From Rutpela maculata (taxonomy: Eukaryota > Arthropoda > Insecta > Coleoptera > Cerambycidae): 64,000 nt of DNA. The first letter of the stretch is position 1; the number at the start of each line of letters is the position of its first letter. Positions 56,054-64,000 of the stretch are shown here, piece by piece. The stretch lies in assembly GCA_936432065.2 (NCBI GenBank), contig OW386285.2, positions 182,156,301-182,220,300 on the forward strand. The letters run 5' to 3'. The position numbers and the translations under genes are program-made. The notes under the pieces are model-generated. The model worked only from the letters and a program-made list of their open reading frames with translations. It did no database searches and was not told where the DNA came from.

Positions 56054-56915
56054 CAACACTGAAACAAAACCACATAAATGAAAAAGCTTCGCTGGAATGG
56101 TTAAAAAGGGGTTACCTGTTTCCAGAAACAGAAGGCTTTGCCATGGCCATTCAAGACCAGGTGATTGCCACGCGTAATTACCGGCGTTACATAATGAAAG
56201 AGGGGGCAGAAACTGATAGGTGTAGAATGTGTGGCGACCAAACGGAGTCCATTGACCATATAGTCAGCGGATGTAGGGTCCTCGCACCAATAGATTACAC
56301 CAAGAGGCATGACAATGTTGGAAGAGTGATTCACCAGGCGCTGCTAGAGAGAGTCAGTCCCGGATCTGAAAAGGTGCCCTATTACAGATACAATCCAAAG
56401 ACCATCATCGACAGCCCGAGCTACAGACTGTACTGGGATAGGGAAGTAATAACAGATGTACAAGTACAACACAACAGACCGGACATAATACTGATCGACA
56501 AAGCACATAAACATACTTACCTGTTGGATATAGCAATACCACTGCCCACTAACCTGCAGAAAAAACACTCTGAAAAATTAAATAAATACTTACTCTTAGC
56601 AAATGAGATCAAAGAGTTGTGGGAACAGGAAAAAGTCACCATTATCCCAATTGTCATCGGATCCACAGGTGAGATACCATATGCTACTATTGCAAGCCTA
56701 CGAAAACTGCAATTGGATGAGCGCCTCTTTATCGAAATGCAGAAGATAGTGCTGATTGAAACCTGCGGAATAGTCAGAAAAGTTCTAAACATATAAGTCT
56801 CCTAAGAATGTAACTTGTTTTATACTTACCAACAACATTTAAACACTTACCATATCCTTGTACACGTGTACCGGAATGGAAGTCTAAACCAAATCATAGC
56901 ATTTGTGGAACTCGT
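56050..56915 (+). mobile_element. RLE non-LTR element fragment E2 (different family)
   Basis: Holds only the 3' end of a non-LTR element, joined to (AAT)n on both sides. Its protein is clearly related in layout to E1/E3 but not alignable at DNA level, so a second family inserted in the same kind of site. A 3' UTR of about 120 bp follows the stop. Confidence 0.75.
56054..56796 (+). CDS. E2 C-terminal restriction-like endonuclease domain (5'-truncated)
   Basis: Open without interruption from just after the AAT repeat to TAA at 56794-56796. Order: EWLKRGYLFPETEGFAMAIQ, QVIATRNYRRYIM, a zinc finger C-x2-C-x7-H-x4-C (CRMCGDQTESIDHIVSGC), and the nuclease core RPDIILIDKAHKHTYLLDIA with the PD and D residues of a PD-(D/E)xK fold. 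A helical KYLLLANEIKELW segment and a conserved IPIVIGSTG follow. No RT remains, so it is dead by truncation, but this portion is intact. ATG 56143 is internal and not a real start. Confidence 0.75.
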
Positions 56916-56946
56916 AAATAATAATAATAATAATAATAAAAATAAT
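56916..56946. repeat. (AAT)n microsatellite between E2 and E3
   Basis: About 8 AAT units with one A-rich interruption. Confidence 0.9.
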
Positions 56947-57720
56947 TTTGTTGAACAAGGACGCTTTGAGTGGACAGATGAACTGAGAGACGACCTTATG
57001 CAGTGCTACGAAAGCAGTGAGCCCGCGCGAATGCATGTTCTGTGGTGTGCAAGGCACCCAGAGCACAGCGCCTTCACGCCACAAAACCTGCGTGATTATG
57101 TATCCCACCTTCGTCGCAGGGGCTACGTGAGAGCTGCTCCTCAGCCGGTGAATGAGGTGGCCGAGGGTCCACCGAATGAACTGGTTGAGGATGCAGTCCC
57201 TGCCATTCCACCAATACCAGAGGGCCTCAGTATCAGGCGGGGGCTACACCACATAAAAGCCCCCAGGCCACAAGATCTGGCCAGAATGGATGAAGAACTT
57301 CGTGAAGCGCTACCAGAACGGGCTGACATCTGGCACATAAACTGTGCCGTATATGCCGCTGCTCAACGCTTTTCTCGGTTGAAGAGGCGTAATACTGCCT
57401 CCCCACAGGAGAGGGCGGAGCGGCGCATACAAAAGATGGAAGCCAAGATCCGGTCGGCGAGGCAACACGCATCCCGTATCCAATGTGTGATTGACTATAT
57501 GGCGGCCAATAGGCCGTTCACGCCTAAAGTGCCTCGAATAGCCGCCAACTTAAGACGCGTCCATCACACACTCAATGAGGCAGTGCTGCGAACCACCAAA
57601 CAGCTCTGTCTCGACAGGATACGGATGCTAGTGGTTTGTAAAAAATCACTAGTGAGGCGGGCGAGGGGGCTGGCGGAAAATAAACTCTTCCGCCAAAAGC
57701 CCTCGCGCCGTGCAGTATAA
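56947..57720 (+). pseudogene. E3 N-terminal domain
   Basis: Open frame reading WTDELRDDLMQCYESSEP (a Myb/helix-turn-helix-like start common in this group of elements), HSAFTPQNLRDYVSHLRRRG, an acidic-proline linker, and a basic helical region with ERRIQKMEAKIRSARQHASR and KVPRIAANLRRVHH. It ends with TAA at 57718-57720, just after the deletion junction. In intact relatives this leads into RT. The role is presumably DNA or RNA binding at the target. The frame is open back through the AAT repeat, so the apparent upstream ATG at 56815 lies in E2 sequence and is spurious. Confidence 0.65.
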
Positions 57721-59602
57721 GCGTAACCTCTCCATGGCCTGGACCGATTACCGCAAGGCATTTGATATGACATCACACGAGCTCATTGTTCACTTGCTCC
57801 GATGTCTTGCGGTACCCGGCCCCGTAGTGAGATGCATCGAAGAACTGATGCCGCTCTGGAGGACTCGCTTTACCATTACATCGGGTAACGATAGAGTCCA
57901 GACGGAGTCGGTAACATTCAGAAGGGGAGTATTTCAGGGAGACTCCCTCAGCCCCTTTCTGTTCTGCATCTCACTACTGCCATTATCCGTTTCGCTCCGG
58001 AAAACCCGTGGATACAACTGCGGTACCCCCGGCGATAGGAGGCATAAGGTCACCCATCTGTTTTACATGGATGATCTTAAACTTTATGCCTCCGGGGAGA
58101 GGGACCTACACCAGTCACTCAGGGTGGTACAGGAGTACACGCAGGCTGTCTCAAGAGAGGACGATGCGGGAACTACGGAGAGGACGCGCAGCTCGTGGAC
58201 GGAAGCATCTTACATCATCTAGATGCCGGAGAGTCGTACATTTACTTGGGTGTCGAGCAACGCTCCACCCAAGAAGTGAGTGTAGTGAAAAATGCTCTCC
58301 GCGGCAAGTATCAGCACCGACTCCGACAGATCTGGTCTTCAGAACTGTCGGGGAAGAACAAGGTGTCTGCTACCAACATGCTTGCCGTTCCGATCCTACT
58401 CTACTCCTTTGGAGTAGTGAAATGGACTCGAGAGGAGTTGAGTCAACTCAACGTAGGAACCCGCAAGAAGATGCATCTCAATAGGAGTTTGCATCCTAAA
58501 TCGTCCGTTCCACGGTTATACCTCCCACGACATCGGGGAGGCCGTGGACTCTTAAGTTTGGAGAGTCTCCATAATAGGATGGTTCTGGATGGAGCCTGTA
58601 AGGTCATCAGGAGTTCGGATCCCCTCCTCTGCATGGTCCGGGACCATGAAAATGCAGGAGCCTTTTTGTTTAAGGCAGCACAGAGAGCAGCCAATGAACT
58701 TGGTCTCTTCTTCGTCGTCGAGCGGGTAAATCTCGACTCTGTCACCGAGTTGGAACCTGCTCGACGAAAAGCCCTGATTAAAGCTGCAGAACACAACATC
58801 TTTCTGCAGCTTCACACGGATAAGCCAATGCATGGAGTTTTCTATAAAAATATAGAAAACCTTGAAAAGGCTGACCTTTGCCTTCTTAAGGTCAGCCGGG
58901 CTGAAGTCTGAGACCGAGGGATTCATAATGGCTTGCCAGGATGGTGTATTTAACACCCTCGTCTATCGTAGTCGTGTCATGGGTATAGAGGTCCCTGATG
59001 TCAGCTGCAGGGCCTGCCGCAGGGCGCCAGAGACTCTTATGCACTTGCTGTCGGCTTGTCCGACATATGCAGTCTCGGCCTATATCCACAGACACGACGG
59101 AGCCTTACGAGTGCTTTATTACCATTTAAGGCACTCGTATGGGATAGACGAAACACCAGTGCTGCCTTATGCTCCGGGGGATATTGAGTCCGTTGTGGGA
59201 AATGAGAAGTGTCTAATATATTGGAACTACTCTTTTCCCACCGACAGGCAAATACAAGCCAACAAGCCTGACGTAGTCCTCCTCGACCATCAACTCAAGA
59301 CAATGTTTGTCGTGGAGTTCTCGGCTCCCGCGGAGAACAACATTGTCTTGAAGGAGGATGAAAAACGGACAAAATACCGAGATCTGCTCTTCGAACTCCG
59401 CAGACTGTATCCAGACCATACTGTTAAGATAGTGGTACTGATTATAGGAGCCCTCGGTGGAACGAGACACACGCTGCTTTCGGAACTTAAGATCATACCG
59501 GCATGCCGAAATTCGGCAGAGGTCTTAGCCGGCAGAATGCAGAAGGCCGTCATCCTCGGTTCATTACGTCTGCTCAGGGCACACGATTCTCGGACCCAGT
59601 AG
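57710..59602 (+). pseudogene. E3 RT and restriction-like endonuclease, frameshifted
   Basis: Segments: RT (57710-58145), with NLSMAWTDYRKAFD (first catalytic Asp region), FQGDSLSPFLFC and FYMDDLKLYA; a connecting region after the 40-base loss (58195-58860); and the endonuclease (58862-59602), after another frame change inside the KNIE...RLTFAFLRSAG stretch. The zinc finger is complete here (CRACRRAPETLMHLLSAC) and the nuclease core KPDVVLLD...VVEFSAP is intact. Comparison with E1 shows where each copy has changed. A dead copy. Confidence 0.8.
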
Positions 59603-59706
59603 TCACTTTCCCCACGGGCGTGGGGAGTGGCTACCGGTACTACCAGCTCCCCTCTGTGAGGATCGGAGCCACAGAGAAGGGTGACTGGGTTTTAGCTAGT
59701 TTAAAA

Positions 59707-59721
59707 AATAATAATAATAAT
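59707..59721. repeat. Short (AAT)n between E3 and E4
   Basis: Five AAT units form the tail of E3 and directly abut the 5' end of the next element. Confidence 0.85.
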
Positions 59722-60272
59722 ATACCCCTCTGGGTTCGGGGGTAGAATAGGCCCAGGGAATCTCCTGCCTGTCGTAAGAGGCGACTACCTGGAGCGACTG
59801 TCCCATCAACCCTCTTCCCTTTTACCAATGCCTTTCCCTGCCTCACCTTTCTTTATCATCCTTTATCCTTCCCGCAGTGCGGCGTAGTATCCGCGTCGCA
59901 CAGGGTTTTAATGGTTACCCACGTGTTTGCCGTACATGGCGACCCGTGTCGTCGGAAAAGGGGATCTTGGATACTGAGGAGACTCCTTCCACGGAATGGA
60001 CAACCCAACACTTATCTTTGGCCCCGGCTTCGGCTAGACGGGCGGTTGATCGAGAAAAAGAGCCCTGTGATCAATCAACTCGGCTTGGAACGACCATGAT
60101 TTCTTTCTTGGACTTCCTTGGGCGAGGAAGCGGCTGATGGAGGATGGGGAAACCCTTTCGTCTACCAGCAGCGGACTATATCTCTGGTCAAGTCCTAACC
60201 CAGTACCCCCATAGACTTGGGCTACTACTGGGTTCCATTTGAGAGTGTGAGGAGGCTTGAACAGACAAAGAG
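59722..60272 (+). promoter_or_regulatory. E4 5' leader
   Basis: A G/C-rich untranslated leader including CTGCCTGTCGTAAGAGGCGA, a phrase I recognise from 5' ends of several insect non-LTR elements. Internal Pol II promoters usually lie here in such elements, but none was identified. The short frames at 59877-60137 are not supported. Confidence 0.5.
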
Positions 60273-61491
60273 ATGAAATTAATACTCCAATATATGGCTG
60301 ACCAAACTACATCCTCGTCGGGCAACCGAGGTAAAACAGCCCAAACTACTGAATGCGGCTCTGGAACATTGGTCCAAGCCACAACTCCTCATAGCCAGGA
60401 AAAGGTGGGCATCGTCCCCCGGTTTCTGGTAATAAAGAGGATCGATGAGGGCAACTTTGATAAAGTTAGCCCTTTTGTTATTTCCAAGTGCCGTTTTGGC
60501 CTTGTTGGAAATTTAAAAAATATCAAGAAAAATAAAGACGGTCTACTTGTAGAAACAGTTTCAGAAGCACAAGCAAGCAGATTACTACAAATTAAAAAAT
60601 TAGACTCGCATAACGTTCACGTAGAAGCTCACAGATCCCTTAATCATTCAAAGGGAGTTGTATCATGCACAGATCTAACTATACAACTGAAGAAATATTA
60701 AATGAAATGAACTCGGAAGGTGTTATTGATGTCAAGCGAATTAAAAAGAGACTTAATGGGGAGTTAGTTGACACAGCAAATCACATATTAACTTTTAACA
60801 AGCCCAAACTTCCTAACAAAGTAAGAGTTGCATTCTATATACTCGAAGTTCGACCATACATCCCAAACCCGCTACGATGCTTCAACTGTCAAAAATTCGG
60901 ACATATGACAACAACTTGCAAGGAAGAAAAATATGTGCCTGTGGAAAAACACCTCACACTGGAGAAAAATGTGAAGACCCTATTAAATGCGTAAATTGCG
61001 GTGGACCGCATTCAGCAAAATCAAATAAATGTCCCAGAATGATCGAGGAAATGTCTATACAAACAGTTAAAACATTGGAGAATCTGAGCTATCTAGAAGC
61101 TCGAAAGAAAGTCTGTGGCTCCAAGAAGTCTAATTTTGCTACATACGCACAGGTATCCAGTATGGACACCCACAAAACACTTGTTGAACAACTTCTGCCC
61201 AGCATCACTAAAGCTATAGAGGATCAAATCCAAAATATAATTAATACGTTCACAAAAGAATCTAATAAGGATATTCAGCATCTTCCGCAATCCTCTCAAA
61301 CATCTTCTGTTATGAATCCACCAAAGTCGAACACTGTTTTAAGTGCATCCCAAATCTCAACAAGAGAAAAAAGAAAGAGAAACGATGGTACTTACGCGAT
61401 AGAAGATTCACTCGATTCGGACGATAGGGTACTTTCGTCGCAAACAAGCGACGCATCAAAAACGGGAAAAAAGAGAAAGGCCAAAAGGTAA
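60273..61491 (+). pseudogene. E4 ORF1 nucleic-acid-binding protein, two frameshifts
   Basis: Three overlapping segments in three frames (60273-60701, 60665-60994, 60877-61491), with changes near 60675-60690 and 60920-60940. Order: Ser/Thr-rich start; a PRFLVIKRIDEGNFDKVSPF domain (RRM/PRE_C2HC-like region typical of jockey-type ORF1); AFYILEVRPYIPNPLRCFNC; three zinc knuckles (CFNCQKFGHMTTTC, CACGKTPHTGEKC, CVNCGGPHSAKSNKC); and a basic KKRKAKR C-terminus that could act in nuclear entry. About 400 residues when whole. Confidence 0.75.
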
Positions 61492-61809
61492 GGCAAGAAA
61501 GCCTCACGGCCTCTCTGGTTCCTCAAGACTCTCGGACCCTCCCGAAGAAAACCCCACATGACCTGTGATAAAATTTCAGTAATATATATCATATGCATAT
61601 ATAGCTTTAACTATTTTACCTATTTTAGTCTTTTTATCTATTTTACCCATTATATTATTTATTTATTTATTTATTTGTTTATTTATTTTATTTTATCTAT
61701 ATACTTATTTATTCACTTATTTATTTATCTGTTTGTCCTTACATTTATTTACACGTTCTTACTCCACCCATTTGTCTTTGTTTGTTTACAAAAATCTAAA
61801 TCAATCATT

Positions 61810-63335
61810 ATGTATAAGTTAGAAAATATAATTCAATGGAATTGCAATGGATGCAAAACCCATGACTGCGAACTTAAATCGATTATGGTGGAAAAATTGC
61901 CTTCAATTATTTGCCTACAAGAAACTCATCTCAAGCATGAGGAGAGTTTCTCCCTTAGAGGATACAACTCTTTCAGGTATGATGTTGAACCCAACATGAG
62001 GGCTAGAGGTGGTGTAGCATTATTTTTAGAAGATAATATACCCGCAACCAGTATCAATCTACATACTGGTCTTCAAGCTGTGGCAGTGAGAATATCATTT
62101 CCCCTGAAAATTAGTATGTGTAATATTTATCTACCGGACAACTCCTGGAATCTCGACAATCTGAGGGAACTTATTTCTCAAATTCCCCCACCATTTATAC
62201 TTCTTGGAGACTTCAATTCACACCACACTCTCTGGGGTTCAAGTATCATAGATACACGTGGTAGAATCTTAGAGCAATTCATTGAGGGACAAGACCTGGT
62301 TATCTTAAATACAGGCAAAGGCACCTACCTTAACAGCAGATCGCAGACCTTTTCAGCCATTGATCTTTCCATGTCTAGTCCTTCTTTGGCACCCAGTCTT
62401 TGCTGGAGTGTTCTGGAAAACCATCATGATACCGACCACTTACCTATCATGATAGAATTTGCCGACAGAGCAATCTATCAAAATCAAACGCGACGGTGGA
62501 TACTGGAACGAGCAAACTGGACACTTTACCAAGACATTATGAAAAAATTTAACTTCACAGCCAACAATATTGATGATATGGTGACTAATATAACCAACGC
62601 AATGATTACAGCGGCAGAAAACACTATTCCCCAAACAAAAAATTGTGTCCTACCAAGAACAGTTCCATGGTGGAATAGTTCTGTAGCTGAGGCAATTTCT
62701 GACAAGAAACACGCTTTTAATGTCTTCAAGAAACACCCTTTTGAAGAGAATCTGATTAACTTCAAGCGCCTAAGAGCTAAAGCCAGATGAATAGTTCTGA
62801 AAAGCAAGCAAAATTCGTGGGAAGGTTTTGTACCATCTATCACACCCAAGACTCCAATAACCGAGGCATGGTCAAAGATCAGACGCATAATTGGCAAAAA
62901 ATTTCATACTCCCTCTCCTGTACTCCTCATTAACAACGAGGAGGTAACGGACTCATCAGAAGTGGTAAATGAATTGGTAAATCACTTTCAATCAATCAGC
63001 TCTTCTGAAAACTATGATAACAAATTCATACAATTTAAAACAGCTTCTGAAAGGATATTAGACTTTGATACCCAGTTGGACCTACCGCATAACCGACCTT
63101 TTATCATGAAAGAACTTGAAGAAGCTCTTTCCCTGTGTAGCAACTCTAGTCCAGGCCCGGATAAAATCCCGTATGAACTAATCAGGCAACTACCACAGAG
63201 TCAGAAAAATTATCTACTAGCTCTGTACAATAAAATATATTCTGAGGGAAGCTACCCAACCCAATGGAAGGAAGCTTTTATTATTCCGCTATCCAAAGAA
63301 GGCAAAGATCCTATGCTTGCAAGTAGTTGTTGTAG
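61810..63335 (+). pseudogene. E4 ORF2: endonuclease and truncated RT
   Basis: ATG at 61810 is the likely start; the open frame upstream to 61558 is Tyr/Phe/Ile-rich translation of ATTT repeats. Endonuclease: IIQWNCNGC, CLQETHLK, GDFNSHHTLWGS, and DTDHLPI, where the usual SDHLP is preserved as TDHLP. A TGA at 62788-62790 (probably from CGA) interrupts. The same frame then continues with SWEGFVPSITPKTP, SSPGPDKIPYELIRQLP and YPTQWKEAFIIPL, after which homology stops and the frame ends at 63402. No YADD motif is present. It is similar in style to ORF2 of the 44-49 kb element but a distinct family. Confidence 0.8.
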
Positions 63336-63580
63336 AACTCTCCAAAATCGTCCTAAGTTGACGACAGAATCAAAACTCGACTTAGGCAAAAATTTCATTT
63401 AAAGACATTTTTAAGAGTCTGCAGAGGCACAGATCAGTCCATAAGGACCGTCTTGGGTTCTATAAGGCGTTGGAAATGACCAGGTGAAAATTCGAAGAAA
63501 CACCGAATTTTCACTTAGGAAAAATGTTTTTGGTTCAGGATATGAGAGCAGAAGTATATAATGACAAAGATTTATGAATA
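63336..63580. other. Unassigned sequence after the E4 break
   Basis: No protein or repeat partner was recognised. GTGAAAATTCG...CGAATTTTCAC near 63484-63515 is a small inverted repeat. Confidence 0.4.
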
Positions 63581-63584
63581 ATAT

Positions 63585-64000
63585 ACTTTTTCAAAGGTAC
63601 CACAAATTGGACTTTGAAAAATAATATTTTTGAAAGGGCGTCAAAATTTGGCTCAAGAATCGATTTATCGAAAGTACGCCAAAATTTTACTTACAGACTA
63701 ATATTTTTCAAAACAGCGTTGAAATTTGGCTTGAAAATCGATTTTTCAAAAGTACGCCAAAATTTTACCCGCAGATTAGTTTTTCAAAAGTACCTTGAAA
63801 TTTGGCTTGAGAATCGATTTTTCAAAAGTACTCCAAAATTTCACCCGCAGATTAGTTTTTCAAAAGTACCTTGAAATTTGGCTTTAAAATTGATTTTTCA
63901 AAAGTACGCCGAAATTGGTCTCAAAATAGATTTTTCAAAAGTACCACAAAGTCAGTTTAAAAAGTACCACGAAAATATACTTTAAATTATTTTTTATTTT
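63585..64000. repeat. Tandem repeat, period about 76 bp, running off the window
   Basis: Units share TTTTTCAAAAGTACGCCAAA, ACCCGCAGATTAG and TTGAAATTTGGCTT. The TTGAAATTTGG word is at 63719, 63794 and 63871, with more diverged units on both sides. The array continues to the last base. The 86-codon frame at 63614-63874 is this repeat. Confidence 0.85.

Larger units (their letters stand above)
56947..59706 (+). mobile_element. RLE non-LTR element copy E3 (internally deleted, R4/Dong-like)
   Basis: Contains an N-terminal region, then a direct jump into RT motif 3, the connecting region, the endonuclease and a short 3' UTR ending TTTAAAAAATAATAATAAT. It is the fuller sister of E1. A deletion removes the first part of RT at about 57715, and 40 bases present in E1 are missing at about 58150. 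Confidence 0.82.
59722..63335 (+). mobile_element. Non-LTR retrotransposon E4 (ORF1 plus 5' part of ORF2)
   Basis: Starts TATACCCCTCTGGGTTCGGG, a G/C-rich 5' leader of ~550 bp unlike the AT-rich surroundings, then ORF1 (60273-61491) and ORF2 (from 61810). ORF2 loses similarity after IIPLSKEGKD (about 63310-63335), before the catalytic RT motifs, so the 3' half is deleted or displaced. Architecture (PRE_C2HC-type ORF1, APE endonuclease) is jockey/I-like and different from E1-E3, though it too begins at an AAT run. Confidence 0.78.

Noticed and set aside
55675..56073. 132-codon minus-strand frame with a poly-leucine run
   Set aside because: Antisense of the E1 end and of the AAT repeat.
61558..61809. 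N-terminal extension of E4 ORF2
   Set aside because: A Tyr/Phe/Ile-rich translation of ATTT repeats; the endonuclease domain starts right after ATG 61810.

Overview
This window looks like a transposable-element-dense stretch of an AT-rich arthropod genome, most likely an insect. The evidence is the element mix: an errantivirus-type LTR element with a tRNA-Ser primer site and a spliced env, an EN/RT/RNase H non-LTR element, R4/Dong-like non-LTR elements with a restriction-like endonuclease sitting in AAT repeats, tRNA- and 5S-derived SINEs, and many inverted-repeat DNA elements. I cannot name the species. I found no convincing host gene; the only host-exon candidate is weak (about 42.8-43.0 kb).

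Layout. 1-2.4 kb: 3' end of a decayed errantivirus (pol tail, broken env, partial LTR). 2.4-6.9 kb: mostly anonymous sequence, with a four-copy tandem repeat and a fold-back repeat. 6.9-9.7 kb: a non-coding terminal-inverted-repeat element (family 'A/B'). 9.85-20.7 kb: a DNA element with roughly 380-bp inverted ends carrying a decayed minus-strand gene (PIN-like 'GCDTTS' protein with a CXC cysteine-rich tail). That gene is split by an 8,491-bp errantivirus at 10810-19300, which has identical-looking 363-bp LTRs, TATA target duplications, intact gag, pol and env frames, and a readable env splice junction. 20.7-27.2 kb: small inverted-repeat elements, a second decayed relative of the GCDTTS gene, a GGATATCC-rich element with a nested MITE, and a tRNA-SINE split by a short hAT-like element. 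27.2-27.5 kb: a large AT microsatellite inside an inverted repeat. 28.3-33.6 kb: a long-inverted-repeat element with an 8-bp target duplication and arrays of a CCGTCTGCAA motif. It is interrupted by a second A/B element (30190-33277), which is itself interrupted by a 5S-rRNA-like SINE. 33.7-44.3 kb: fold-back repeats, a 36-bp-class TIR element, and THAP-like and RT remnants. 44316-49756: a full-length non-LTR retrotransposon with a 14-bp target duplication and only a few lesions. 49.8-54 kb: no gene seen. 54-63.3 kb: four retroelement pieces on the same strand, joined at AAT repeats. 63.6-64 kb: a roughly 76-bp tandem repeat running off the window.

How the parts relate. The content is a nested insertion history rather than a gene pathway. 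The order can be read from interruptions: the GCDTTS/CXC element is older than the errantivirus inside it; the 8-bp-TSD element is older than A/B copy 2, which is older than the 5S SINE; the tRNA-SINE is older than the hAT element. The errantivirus at 10.8-19.3 kb is the youngest and the only element here that looks potentially functional. All identities and alignments were judged by eye.
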